Shown here piece by piece: positions 42,378 through 57,300 of a DNA stretch of 64,000 nt. The position numbers were made by a program, and so were the translations under genes. The notes below the pieces were generated by a model. It did no database searches. It was not told the origin of the DNA and was given only the letters and a program-made list of their open reading frames with translations. How positions within the stretch are numbered: position 1 is the stretch's first letter; each line of letters starts with the position of its first letter. The stretch is from Pagrus major (lineage: Eukaryota > Chordata > Actinopteri > Spariformes > Sparidae), in contig NC_133221.1 of assembly GCF_040436345.1 (NCBI RefSeq), positions 4,729,663 to 4,793,662 of the forward strand, in the 5' to 3' direction.

Positions 42378-45300
42378 TCAGTCGTCTTCTTCCTCGTCGT
42401 CCTCTATGGGATCTATGAGGATGCTGTTCTTCAAGCAGGTCTGGAGGTAGTTCGCCACTGTCCGCTGGAAGTGCTGGATGCTGCGCGGATCTCTCAGGAC
42501 GTGGCCCTCGTCTGGGTACAGCTGCAGGGAGTAGTTGGCTTCCACCTTCACCAGTCGGCTCAGGAGCTCAGCGCTGTGCTGGAAGTGGACCCTCGCTTTG
42601 GGGCAAACACACAATGAAATTAGAGGTGAAGAAATATAAACACAAGAATGTAATTTCTGGCACTAGGGGGCTCCATCAAAACAAAATATAAGACATTCGC
42701 AGAGTGTTTTGTGGGGATCAGATTCTGCTCTGATCCAGAGCTGTTTACTGAGGAGAGCTCAAAGATGAGTTTTTACCTATTTGGATTAAAAAATAGATTT
42801 ATCTTCACTCCTGTTTATCGACCTGACTGACGCAGGCATCCGCAGAGGTGACCCCCGTTATCTGCGTTTATGTCACCTTACTGTAATGTTGACTGCTGAC
42901 TGGAGCTGGAGGGGAAATGTACTTTATTTCTTGGAGACATTACTGAGAGGAGAGGAGGGAAGAAGACAGAGAGTGTGAGAGTCTGAGTCTCTGCTGAGCG
43001 CCACATAGTGAGAGTTGACCTGAATATAAACACACTCTCCTCTTGTGCCTCACGTTAGCTCACAGCTAATGTAGTAAAGTAATGTGGCTGTTTGTGGCAG
43101 ATAAACACTGTGTGAGAAAGGCAAATAAACGCGGATGATCGTGCTGTCAGACTTGTTTTTCTGGTGGTGGTGGACGCACCATTAAACAACCAGTACTGTA
43201 GAAAAAAATCTATCTGATGCGACAAGGTAATGTTTTAACGGCAACCTAATGAAGTTTTATGACATTTCAATACAGAATTCCTACATATTATATCTTTAAA
43301 CCATTTTATGTCTCTGAAAATAGACTTTTTGGAGAGTTAAAATATTCAGGCCCTCCAGTTTTCAGTATTTACATCTGGACTGGCTGATGCAGACACACAT
43401 ATTTGCTTCCTAATTGGGTGTTTATGTAGCCTCATTGGCAAATGTGGACTATGTGTGGAGTATTTGAGCTGTACATTGATGGAATTAATGTTATATTGTC
43501 TATATTTAGAAAGACACAAGCAGATATTGCTAATACAATGCTTGTGCAGTCTTGTTTCTTTCCCTCATCATTTTGTCTTTTCTTCTACAATCAAAGTAAA
43601 AGCAACCTTGTAAGTACCAACCACTGAGTAAACAATCTGTATGTGAATGCTCATGTGAAATGCATTTTCAGGTGTGTTGATAAAGATGGAGTTTATTTCT
43701 GGCACGGCGCTAAAACGCTCTCCTGGACAGAGATTGTTTTTGTTTGCAAATATACCCGTGTACGCGTGGACTCAGCAAAAAATTTGAACAAAATCTCACC
43801 ATCTGCAGTCCCATGTAGAATAAGGAAGTTCTCATCTTTCAGCTTGTTTACCTCCTCCAGCAAAGAGGCGGTCTGAAAAAGATATACCATCACATTACAT
43901 TTGCTTCATCATGTGGCACCTCACCTCGCTGAAACTAAAGCAATCTCACACAACAGCCCTGCAATAAATTCCACCATCATAAAAGTTTAATTGTTCAGTT
44001 TTTGTTGGCACTGTTTGAGAGAGGTGTTGATTTAACTTTATGGTCATCTTGGAGGCTGTAGACTGAGGTGCAGCTGAATTGTATTGCATTATAAAGAGAG
44101 ACGTTTCTGTTATTCAGTCTCCCCCGTTTATATAAAAATGGGGTTTTCAAAATATTAGAAACATCTCTCACCAGACGAAGCAACTGCCCCTCGAACTATA
44201 ACTGTCACAATGACCATAAAGTTGAATCAGCACCTCTCTGAAACAGTTTCAATAAGAACTGACCATTACAACCATCACAGGGATTTAAAAACCATTTCCA
44301 CCTGAATACTTCAGAGCATTAAGAGCCTCACCGAGTAGGCGTGCTCCTCCTTTGCTGGAAGGCCGAGATACCTCTCTGAGAATGCGGCGCCTGAAATAAA
44401 GTGGAATAACTTTTTAACTATCTCACCGAATGGGTCTCAACTTCATCACTTTTCCCGAGGCCTCAATGTGTGAATAATTAAAGACGTGCTCTCGACTCAC
44501 TGTAAAGCCTGAAGTCAGTTACCGGGGCCACGGCGGCCGTGCATTGAAAGAGCTTATCTGTTGCAGCTAACATCTTGAGGGCTAAATAACCGCCGAACGC
44601 CTGGCGGGAGAAAGAGAAAAAGTGTTAAAACAAGAAAAGCATGTGACAAATTTGAAGGCTGAGTGTCCAGATTTAAACAACGCTGTAACCTTGCCATAGA
44701 GGACCATCCGACGATCGTCAATGTAGGGCAGTTGCATCAACAACCTGTGGAAATGTAATAAAATCACGTCAGTTTAATAATTGTCACATGCCCGTTATAT
44801 AGCTTTATGTTTGTTGCATAACTGTACTGACTGCACAACTCCAAGATAATCTTTGACTCTCAGCGAGCCGAGCTTGCGTGAATCCACAGCGGTTGTCTTC
44901 TGCCCGCGGCCGACCCCGCTCCTGCCGTCCACCCAGGCCAAGGCCACGTTGTGTGTGCCGGAAAGGACCTGAGGCCAGTCGAGGGCAAATTCCTCTGTCA
45001 CCGACTGACTGCCTGGGACGCCATCGCTGAGCAACAAGACAAACCGGATCACTGACAGTTGTTAGGCATGGAAGTAAGACAAAAAAGGCTTCTATAAGTT
45101 GCACAACTCGGTGCCTTCAAATAGCCCTTAGCTGTGGTTTAGCGTGCTTGTTCAGTGACCCTTACACAATGATGAGGAGAGGGTGCAGGTTGGCCTCGTA
45201 ACCCTGAGGGAGCGATAGCTTCAGGTGTAGATCTGAGGAATGCAAACAGAGGTTAGACAAGGTCGACCGCTAGGACTGCTCCTGCATTTAGAGCCTCAGC

Positions 45301-48300
45301 CTGAAATACATGTGAAGCACACACACGTCTGTGGAAACCTTTAAAAAGTAGCTCAAGACCTGCTCGATCTATTTTCTAGTTTGTGTCCCTCTCTCTGCTT
45401 TAATTGAGTCTTGTGCAGAGATGGGTAGTAATCGTACTTACACTTTCAAAACAGGCTCGTTACTTTAGTTTTCATGTATTTGAGGGAAATTATTATTATT
45501 TTTATGTCACTTTTCCGACATCACAATCAGTGCATGTCACGCACGGCAGACATAGCGAGTCGAAACAACGTGCTCGAGACACTTTACCAACCCAAAATGT
45601 GGCTATTTGACGTCCTGGGAATTAGACTCAACTATCAACTATCTCTGTGGTGCGTTCAGGAACAGCTGAGACAAATCTTACTGATTCTTGAATTATATTA
45701 ATATGACGTGTGGTTCAATAAGCTTTGACCAAACTCTAATAACTACTACTAACTCTTAAAAAAAAGATTAAATATATGAGTTTAGTGTTGGTGTTTACAC
45801 CGCTAGCACAGGAGCTTAGCTGGTTAGCATGCTAACTTCAGTAGATACTGTATCTCTGCAACACAGCAGACGTCATCATGTACAAACTATGTTATTTCTT
45901 CACATTCTGTTGATAATGTTTTGTTAATTTTTGTAATGTTCTGTCACAATATTACATTTTCACCGCATGATTATCACGGTTAAACAAATTCATGATAATG
46001 AAATCATTTCAATATCTGTAGAAATTTGAAAAACAAACATCCCGTCAATCAAATCTATCTTTAATTGTGTTTTCTGTGTGTTTTGTGTTTTTCTACACAA
46101 GTTTAGGGAGGAGGGAGACAGAGTCTGTAACCATAAACTGGAAAGAAAAGCCCACAAAAATAACAATTACACTTTGCACTTCAATTGCTTTGCTTTGCTT
46201 CTTTGTTTTGACAGCAGGGCCGGGTGTACGTGCATAGTTGTGCATGTCAGCAATTCTGCAGAAAGATAGTTTGTTGCTGAGTCACATCCTGAGGACGTCA
46301 AATATCGACCCTCTGACCTTCTTCAGTCAGAACCGTACACATGAACCAACATGCAGGGCCACGCTCTGAAAGAAGACTTGCCGCTGGTCCTTGAGGGCAC
46401 GCATGAGTCACACCAATTAGCTAATCACCAAATAGAAGAAATTACTGCTTTGGTTGGTACTTAACCTTATTTGTGTCTCCAAGGGTGAGATACTAAGCCA
46501 CTGATTACTATAGTCAGACTGCTTGAGAAAAAAACAACTTGTGAGTGTGTTTGTGTGCTCAAAATGCTTAATGTCAAACCATCCTGTAAAGCTGTACCGT
46601 GGTTCTCTGCTGGGAGCGTCCTGAACAGGGTCTCAGGGAGCCTCTTGTCCTCCAGAGCTCTAGATAGAGGGCTGTTATCCTCCAAGACGACATATCCTAC
46701 AGGAAATAAAACAAGAGTGTGACTGATCATCACTGTAGCTCATCAGATGCAGATTAAATCCTCATCATCACTGAGGAAGCAGCTGTAACTGCGAGCCACC
46801 AACAGAGAGCAGTGTTCACAAGCGAGAGTACTGAATCCATACTCTGGTGGGCTTGAATATATCGCCGCCTGCAGGCTGACATGGGGAACTGCAGACAGCC
46901 TCTGTATGTGTGTCTATGTGTGTGTGTGTGTGTTTGTGTGATTATGCTATTAGCCAGACAAGCAGATGTAACACTCACTGGAGGGGTCCTTTGTACTGTG
47001 AGCTGTCACTTTAGGGATCCCCGGGCCTGGTGAGGTTTTCAAAAGACAACATTATTAAACTGTCTGAGCGGCGTGAAGCTTTTTCATATTCTCTCTCAAG
47101 TGTGTGAATGCGGCGTCTTCTTGCCTAAGCAGTAGAGGGTGAAATGGGTTTGATTGGGGCTGAATACGGCTTTGAAGAAGCGACATCCATCTATGAGGTT
47201 ACAGGAGATGCACTGGCGCTGAAACACTCCATCCAGGTCCACACTTGGGGGAAGAAGAGAATAAAGGGTTATTGACCACACTTAAGAACAACACGACGGT
47301 CTGAAGCGGTTTGATCGGCTCCAAGAGGTCAGTGGATTTCTAGGATATTCAGGGTAAGCGTCGGTGTCTTGAGACAAACTATTCAGACAGCTGACTTCTA
47401 AGAAACAGATGGAGTTCAATAAGATACGACATAATGGTTGTTACACAGACTGCGAGCCTCTAATGTCCCTCTGCACGCAGCTGCTTACCAATTTCATACA
47501 ATATTAATCACAGAACACATTTAAAGACGCCATTGTCCCTCCTTCTCCATACTACTGTCTAAGCCCAAAGCTATGTAAGCTATTAAAAAGATACGAAACC
47601 TTGGAAGATGGGACCATAAGTCTGAGTGACTCAGCAGCACAGAGGGCCCTCGTCCACTAAGTGTGTTTTTTTTTTTTCTGTTATAAATGTGTCAAATCAC
47701 CTCTTGGCCTCGAGCGTCCAGAATAAACATTCACATATCCAAACATTAGCGGGCAGTTTCTCTTCTGAATGTCGGTTTGTTGGTCCAAACTGTTTCAGTG
47801 TCTATCAGATGGATTTCAGTGGCATTTTGTGAAGACATTCATGGTTTCAAGATGATGAATCCCTGCACATTTACGTCTGAAGAAGGGCTTGAGCCCAAAA
47901 TCTCACATGTGTAGGTAATAAATAATAATAATTGAAATAATGTAGCATTACTGTAGTAACTTTTGTGTTACCTTGACGTTTTGTCTCGCGCCATCAACAG
48001 TTTTATTTGTCCTGTATTTTATGACCAAACACTAACTAACGACATTTCCATCAGACCTTTTTGTTTGCCACTGCCTTTTATTGTTTCTTGACGTCTTCCT
48101 ACTTGTTTTTAATGTCTTTTAGTGTAATTTTAAAGCACTTTGAGTTGCCTTGTGTCTGAATTGAGCTATACAAATAAACTTGCCTGCCGGGATGCATGCA
48201 TTTCACCGTGGACTGAGTGTTTTGGTACTTTCTCATTATTTTTATATCACCTAGACTTACTTTATAATAAAAAAAAAAGACATGCATATCTCACTTTACA

Positions 48301-51300
48301 CATTATGGGGCCTTTAAAGTTGGACTGTTGAAAACTGCTCCACAGGGCATTGTATTTCTCGGATTAATGATAATATTCTGTCTGTTTAGTAGCATTTGAA
48401 GCAGTAGCATCTGTTCAAGGCTGTATGAATCGTGCTTACCTGTAAAGGTGTCTGCTCTGCCTGGATTCTTCTGTGCTCAGGAAGTAGCTGACGAGGAGAC
48501 AAATCAACCGCAAGTTATTCAACTCGGCAGATCACCTTTGGGGTATCTTCACTTCATCATAATTATTCAGGATATCAATTATTCATGGACAGAATCAATC
48601 CACACTTATTTACATAACCCCCCGATGTTTATAAAAATAGGGTATCGCATTTAATTTGTAAATCAGCTTTAGCGATGGTGATTTAAAAACATCAGAGGAG
48701 AGGATGCACATCAAAGTATGTTGACTAATGACTTTTGTGAGAGAGAGCGACTTGTTTGGAGGCTAAAAAGCAGAACCGTCCCGCGGGCTTTGGGCCTGCG
48801 AACGAGATCTAAGATTGACTGTCCTTGATTCCCTGTGATGCTCACACACCTCAGTCAATCAGTTCATGAGGGGGTTTCTGCCCCCAGCAGGATAAAGACA
48901 GATTTAAGCAATGATCTGCTCTGCTGAAGTGTAAGTAGTCCTTCGGCCTCTTCATTGCCACGAGCACAGTCGGGATCAAAGCCTTTTCCTATTGGCGAAT
49001 TAACCGCGATCGATGATACATGTTAAAATGGCCCCTTTAGTTATTTTTCTTACGTGTACGACTCACCTACAGTCTGACCCGGCGAATTAATTTGCCTCCT
49101 AGTATCCGACGGGTCTGCAATTTAATCTCACCTTACAGCGAGACATGATCATTTTAATGATGGCCACTATTCTGCTCTCCCCCCCCGTCACTTGTACATT
49201 AATACCAAGGAGCTGCAGGCTGCTAAAGGCGCTGAAGGGTGATTCACCCCGTTCCCACACAACGTGGCTCTCATACATACATTTTTCCAGCCTTCTCGTC
49301 GAGGGCGCACAGCAAGGTGACGTCCCAGCTCCCTGATGTCAAGAAGCGAGGAGGGACGGAGGGGATGGCAGGCTGCGATTGCACAGAAGAAACAGAGATG
49401 AAGAGGAATGTCGAAGCAGGCGGATGCACAGAGTAAAAATAGGTGCAGCGATACAGCGAGTGTGTGTCAGGATGGAGGTTCAAGGCACTGACAGCTAGAG
49501 AGAAGAGAGAGTTCAGAAAGTGTCATTTCATTTTTTATTTTTAACATTAGGACTGAAGATAGAGAGGCACGGGAGAGGAAAGGTCATTTCATGGACCGAT
49601 ATTGAGACGATATTAGAGCTGCAACGATTATTCGATTAAAACATTTGCTTGTTTCAGCTTCTTAAAGGGTAACTTCAACAATTTGCCACATTAAAGTCTG
49701 TTTACAGGTCGTCAAATGTGAAAAATGCTCATTTCATTTTCCCAGAACCCAAAATGTCGTCATTCGATCGCTTCTTTTGGCAGACCAACAGTCCAAAACT
49801 CAAAGATTTATCATAAATGACAAAGAAAAACAGCAAATCCTTACATTTAAAGGGTAATTCCACCAATTCCACCAGTGTGTTTACAGGTCTTGGAAAGTAC
49901 TTCTGATAAATTACCTTCAGGGATGTCACTCAGGGTCTAAGTTGCATTGTGGGTAATGTAGGTTTTGAAAAGCAGTCCACTGTTGGACTCACTGTGGACG
50001 GTTTAAAAACAAATGATCAGAATCAATACAGCAGAACCAGAGATATCACCTTTCTTATTCCATGCATTCCTCTTCTTTTTCAAAACCTACATTACCCACA
50101 ATGCAACTTAGCCACTGAGTGACATCACTGGAGGTAATTTATCAGATGCAGCTTCATCTGGAGCCACAAAAGGCTTTATACGACTTAAAGTCACCCTTTA
50201 AATGTGAGGATTTGTTGCTGTTCTTTGACATTTATCATAATAAATGAAGAATCTTTGGGTTGTGGATGCTTTGGTTTGACATAAAAAGCAATTTGAAGAC
50301 GTCACGAACATAATTGTTTTTATAATTCATGGACCAAAAGATGAATCAGGAAAAGTAATCAACAGAATAATTGGAAATGAAAATAATCGTTAGGTGCAGC
50401 TGTTGACAATAAACCTTAAAACACACTCCCTTTTAAATGCCAGATTCACTTAATCCTTCAGTAAAGAAAAAAGAAACATGATGTCATTCTCCCCTGTAGA
50501 GAAAATGTTTTCAAAAAGAAAATGACATCAAACATTTTTTTAATTACTCCGCTGAGGATGAATAACTTTCCAAATTGAAACGAACTGAAATGAATTCCCT
50601 CAATAATGTAAAGGGCAAACCAGCGTTAAAGGATTAATGAGCAACATGACTTATTAGATTAAAGTGGTGCTTAAGTAATTAGGGAGAAAACAAATGCAAA
50701 CAAATGGCCTCAGTAATAATAGAAGAGGAGGACACTGTGAGCAAACACGACCTTTGTGTCCGTCCTCTGTAATCACACTGTTTTATGTGAACCCTCTGCT
50801 GAAATGTTAACGACCAACTTTGTCAGAGATTATTCGAGGATGACACGAGGGAGCGAAAGTTAACTGACCTGAGCTGAAAGACCGGCGATGTGGTGAAACT
50901 CTCCCCGAGCGCCTTGTTTGGCTGGCAGGACTGTATAAAACACAGAGCCGTCTGCTGAGAACAACGGCACGTCCTGTCGAAGAAAAAGTCCTGAGTCAGA
51001 GGACGGACGGTGGTGATGCACACGAACTTTATGAAAACGTGAGCAGTGCTTACCTGACGCTGGTTTTGCATGATGTCCATGGCCATTTTGTGTTTCTGTT
51101 GATTTAAAATCACACAACAGAGCTGAGTTAAGAAGCTGTAGGGGCCTAAATGCTGGTTATTTGATGTTTGCTTGAGTAATTCAATGATTTAAGTTCGCAA
51201 GTTAAACAGTAATCTACATAGATGAAGAAGGAAGTGGAAGGAATATACAGGTTGATATATCCACAGTTCATATTTACAGTGTTTTTTTAACCTTAAGTAA

Positions 51301-54300
51301 TGTGAGAGTGGAGTCAGACAGTTTTTATTTATTTATTTATTTTTTTACCTCAGCTGTCAAACGTTTCTGGCTTCAGTAAATCTGACAACTTTTGAAATGA
51401 ACAATTATTCTGCAGCACCTTTTCTTGTGTTGAAGTAAACTTTTTTAACCCTGTCGAACGGTCCGTCAGAGCATCAAGAGAAGGTCAGAGGTGGAAGCAA
51501 CAAAGATATAACAATTTGTTACCGTGCTTCAGTAGATTCATTTTGCTGACAACTGTTGACTTTTCCTCCCTACGTCTGAACACAAATACCTGAACTTCCT
51601 CCTCCTTACATTTTCAAAAGAGGCACGTTACTTTAGTTTGAATGCATCTGAGAGGAATTTATCGATTATCATTATTTTGCCTCGTTACACGCCGCCTTCC
51701 CGACATCACAAGACTGATTTCAAGCAATCAGTGCACATCACGAAAAGACGTAAGAAGACAGAAACAGACAGAGAGGGAGACTGGAACGGGCTCGGGACGC
51801 TTTACCAACCCAAAATGTGGCTATTTGACGTCCTGGGAATGAGACTCAACAATCAACTATCTTTGTGGTGCAGCTGGGACAAAATCCTACTGATTCTACC
51901 TTTAAGTTTAATAGTCTTTGAATTATATTAATTAGACGTGAGCTTCAATTAGCTTTGCACAGAAATGGCTGGTAGAAATGTCCTTCAGAGGGAGACTTTG
52001 ACACTTTGAGTACTTCTCAGAGCCTGTACTTTATTACTTTTACTTGAGAAAAGAAGCAGAATCAGTACTGAAGTATCTGTACTTCTACTTGAGTAAACAA
52101 TCTGTGTACTTTTGCCACCTCTGGCTGAGGCTTTACGTATTGGACACCTACAGCAGCATTGAATATATGAACCTTATTACGCATATTGATTATTAAATCA
52201 ATAATGAATCATTGGTTAATGGCCACCTGGAATCTATGAGGATTTTACAGGAAAAAAGGAAAACAAGCAATAAAATACTGCGGTACACCGCTGAAAATTC
52301 TTCTCATGCAGCAAATGACCTTAAATATTAATCCAGCCGGTGGACATTCGAGAGCTTAAGGAAATCAATCCTGACTCCCAACACACAGTAGAAGAAGCAA
52401 AAAAAATTCTATTAAAGCCGTGTGTAGCAGTGGGGTCCGTTCGGATTACTAATGTGGAACGACTGATGACCGCTCACCTCGGAGCATGCCCCCGTGGTGG
52501 CCTCGCACACACACAGCACCGATTGGTTCTGGGCACGATTCAGCCAACGAACCGCGAGGCGGGTGCTGCTAATCCAAGTCACCATGGAGATGTAGCTGTC
52601 TCTGAAGAGGCGATGCAGAAAATGATACACGGGGAAAAAAAGATTGGAAAGTGGTGCATGAGAGAGAGAGGAGCAGTGAAGGGGAGAGAAGAAACTTGGA
52701 TGTGCAATCATTTCTGACAGGTGGTGTCTAAAGTCTTCTTGGTTTATTCTGTTTTTTAACATTCACAAAGATGTAGTACCTGGCCCTGAGGGAGTCGGGA
52801 GGCATCATCTCCAGAGTGTGAGCTGGACCATATAGATTCACCACAAACAGACTGACTGATGGGATGCTTGAGCCTGCCTGTGAGGCACAAGAAAGGAAAA
52901 CAGATGATCAAATACACTCATGAAACATTTAGAGTGTAAATTTTGGCAAATATTTTTAGTTACGCTCGCGCTCAAAGCCGATCTGTCGATCCACCAGTTT
53001 GTTCCAGACCAATGAACTGCCATGAAATCTGGTGCAGATATTCACGGTGTCCAGAGAGTTAATCCTAGCCATTTTGATTGCTCGCCTGACTTCACTGATT
53101 GCTCCACTGGCAGGTTGAAATTTTCACGCATCAAGTTAAATATCTGAGCAGAAGACCTCGTACAGACTTCCATGGCGTCCAGAGGATAAATCCTAGTGAT
53201 GTCGGTGATGCCTTGAGATGTCGTCTAAGTGCAACCATGAGGCTAAATTGTAAATTTGAGTGAAACGTCTCAACGGCTGAATGGATTGCCATCACAATCA
53301 TTCATGTTCCCCTCATTACCTGTAATAACTTTGGTGATCCATTAGTTTTTCATCTTGCGCCATCATCAAGTCAAAAGTCACCTTTATAGTGGAAGCACTA
53401 AAAAGTGACGCTGCCTCATGCATCTTAAATTTTTCATGTGTAACATTAGTAAAGTGACTATTACCAGCTGTTGGACCGGTGAAGCCGAGGGTGAGATATG
53501 CCTTCTCGTATTTTCTTGTCCCCCACTTCGGGAACCACTGATTTAGTTTATGACAAAAAACCAAAACTGCCTCACAGAGTCACTAGTGTGGCTGTAGATT
53601 TTTCCATTTTTACCTTGGGGTAGGGGAAGACAACATTGGACGGGTAGAGACCACCTAAGAAGTGCGGTATTTCCATCACAGGTGTGGCAGAGTTGTTGAT
53701 GGTCAGGTACGCCAGCCGGGCCCCGTCCATGGACCACCAGTGGGCAACATATGTCAAGAGCACTTCCTCTGTTTTTAAAAAGGCCGTGTTAGTTGTTACT
53801 TTCAAACTCAAAGCGCTCACCTGTTACTCACGATTATTGTTGTAAGCTTCATTTTACAGACCCTACCTTCATAAATCCAGTCAGAGAGCCCGTTCACCAC
53901 GTTCTGCTCCTGTTCGGTGGTCGTGAGGCGCAGAGGTTTGCCGGTCACGCTCGGCTTGTAGTAGATATCTCCGTCGAACACATAGGCCTGGAGTGAGCAG
54001 CGGAGACAGACAGTGCCAATCCATTATCAAAGACAGTGTGTTTGCAGGCGTCATCGCTGGCTCGCCTGAATCTAGTGTCGGACGCCGTCCAAGAGTGAAT
54101 GAATCATCGTCCAGCACACACACACACACACACACAAGTGAGAGCCAATACATCTTTACTCTCCAGTTAATATGCTGCAGATGAGCACCGACATCGCAGC
54201 ATCAGCCAATTACATTAAACGGAAGGTAGATGAATTATATTACGAGTGTAAAACAACCCCATTATAGCAACACGGTGACTGCAATAACCTCTAAGCTTCA

Positions 54301-57300
54301 TTTCATACTGACAAAGACATGAAAACACTTATATCATTATGAAAATGGTGCCAATGGAGGCTCTGTTCACACACAGAACACATTATATAGATTGTCTATA
54401 ATCTTCTCATTATATTGACGGGCAGATGACAAAGACAACGCATCGATTGGGTAAATGAGGAAGTGCCAGGCGTACCAGCTGGTTCCCCTGCGGTCCCCAG
54501 GAAGCGTATTGTAGCACTGCCTTCTCTTTCTCCGGAGGGTTAAGCTCCTGCAGATCCCTGGAACACACACAAAAACTCAGACATAAGCCCATCCGATGGG
54601 GACGAGTGTCCTGTTTTTCTAAGCCCTCTGAGGTCCATCCATGCCCTGGCCCTGAACTTTGAGAGAGATACTGTACTGTGAGGACAAAAGAGCAAGATGC
54701 AGAGAAGGAAAAAACAAAACAGAGAACGGGGGTTGGTTCATGCAAGAGTGCAACATTTCTTTTTCTTTATTTCTAGCTGCGCTTATTATCTTCCTCAGGA
54801 CAGGCAAACATGTTCCTCCAAGGCATACTCAGGCAATGATCAATGCTGCAGGTCCTCCTGAAACCCCTTTTTTTCAGAACCAAGCTCCAGAGAACATCCA
54901 CAGCTACTTTTTTTCCCACTGATATAATGCTGGATATGAATCTCAGGCAGTGAAATCTGAAGTACAGAAAGTGCAAACCTTACGTCTGGATGTGAAACCT
55001 GGAAAAGGACACTGACGAAATGAATGCATGTCTGACAGAAACATGAGGTTCTGATTCAATGAGACACACTCTGGGGGAGGTTTTTTTTTTTTTTTTTTTC
55101 AATCCGCCGGTCTGCTTGCATCGGTAACGCTCATGCCCAGTGCAGCCCATGCATTAGCATACATGATTCCACCTACCCATTAGCCACAGTGTAGATAGCA
55201 TAGGAGGCTGTGAAGGACTGAGAGAACACCTGAAAGAGGTAGAGGATATCATGCACACAGGTGTGCCGCACTTAGATGACAACACACACATATTTCTAGT
55301 CCTCACACACATGTATAGAGAAAGTTAAATGCAAATGAAAGAAAGGCTGTGAAGGACGCTGCAGAGGAAAAACCTTACAGTAAAGCAATAAGCAACGAGA
55401 GGCTGTGTTTGCATCCTCCTCTGAAATCACTGCAAAGCACCGCACCGCGTTGCTTACTGCTTTAATAAAAAGGCAGCGACACCGTTATGCTTCAAGATTA
55501 GAGAGGAAAATGTTGAATCAACCCCTAAATTATTCTATTAATCATATTTTTAATGCAATTAAAGGTGTAAAATATGCGCTTGTGTTCAGCATATCACCAG
55601 AAAAACCGACAGCTGCCGCTCTTTGCTAACTGGGACTGAACACTGAGCCTCAGATGGTGGAAAATTTAAGTGTTGAAAATCCTTTTGATGCCCATTTTAT
55701 CTTATTTTATCCCATTTTCTCATTACTACTTTGATCTTATGTTCTGCACTACACAACTCAGGGAGATGCATCGCTGTTTTGTTGTTTTGCACAATGACAA
55801 TAAAGACTTGAATCTTGCAACCCTATAATATGGAGGTGATTTACAGCAGCTCTGACCAGGACTATGACCCTGGGGATGAGAAGATACAGCAGGCTGGGAC
55901 AGTAGGGGGAAAAAAAACGGTGTGTCGAGCCAGAGTATTTTCACATTTATTCAGTGAAGTGAGGATTTATTACGACCGAACCAGAGATGCTCGTGGAAAG
56001 ACAAACCAAGATTATTTTGGCCAGCTTTATTTTGTTTGTGTCAGGTTTGAATTAACGAAGCAATTAAGCCTTTCTTAGTTGTTTATATGAGCAAAGCTTG
56101 AATTTAGAAGGTGTGCGGTTGTATTTTTCTGTTTAATACGGCAAAACAAATGCAAAATATTGACTTTCTTGACATTTTTTTGAGTTTATTTCCTTTATTT
56201 TCAACACTAAAAGCTGAGCTGGTTGGCATGCTAATGTCAGTCTCTGCAACACAATACAGACTTCCTTGACACAACGTCAACATTATTGTTTCTTCGTAAT
56301 CTTCACAGTTTTATAACACGCTTAGTTTGTATGATCCATTAATCCACTTGCAGCCGTTTCATCGATATTACATCATTATTGTGATCACATCTGAATAACG
56401 GGAATTTGAATCCCGTGCACCCTTGAGACTTGAGTGAAGGAGACGACATAAAAGTGCAGAAACAAAGACAGGCATTCTTCTTAAATAGCATCATTACGGC
56501 TAATATCCTTCCCACTGAGATCTACTGTGGCTGGCAACTCTGTCGCAACCCTGACACTCCCGTCAGCAGCTTGATGATTAATTAAATTAACACGCTGAAG
56601 AAGACTAAAGGATCTGAATCGATGACTGTGCGCATGTGCATGTGTGCGTCATCGATCACAGCATTACCTGATGAATTCTAGGTAATATATTGATCGGTAC
56701 CGCCTCTTTTTCTGCTCAAGCAAAAAATGGGATGGATGCAGGCTATTTGCCCCCGCTGGCCCCCTGGAAGCCAGAGCCTCCTGGAAATCCCCTCCCTGAA
56801 GAAATTAAATGTCACATCCTCTATGCAGCACACTTAGCAGTGAAATTGGATTTCTCTCTCTGTGTTGTTTGTCTGTTGTCAGGAGATTCATGGATGGAGT
56901 GATGCAGGAGGTAACCCTGCAGGGATAAAGGAGGGGAAATAAACTCTGAGGCTATCTAAATGAAATTGAAATCTAATTGTGGTGTGAGGGTCTGAGCATG
57001 AAGGGGGCACAACAGTGTGCACAGGAAAAAAAAAAGAGCTGCGTTACAAGAGAAAATAGCTGCGAGAGAACAGGAAGAGGAAAGGATTGAATCGGTCAAA
57101 CGGGAAAAGGACAAAGTGTGGGAGGCAGATAGAGAGAAAGAAACAAAGACAGGAAGAGAGGAGGGGGGGGAGAGGCGGCCGGAGATGACGGATCCTCGCC
57201 ACACAGCGAGTCGGAGGGGAGCATCACTCTTTCGAGACCAAAGGGGGGCAGCATCGCCAAGAGCCGGCGTGTTCAATCAGCTGTTTATGATTTGTTAAGG

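Noticed and set aside
57017-57298. 93-codon charged frame ([15 protein letters not shown]-like)
   Set aside because: It comes from a purine-rich GAGA-type low-complexity stretch inside a large intron, antisense to the gene.
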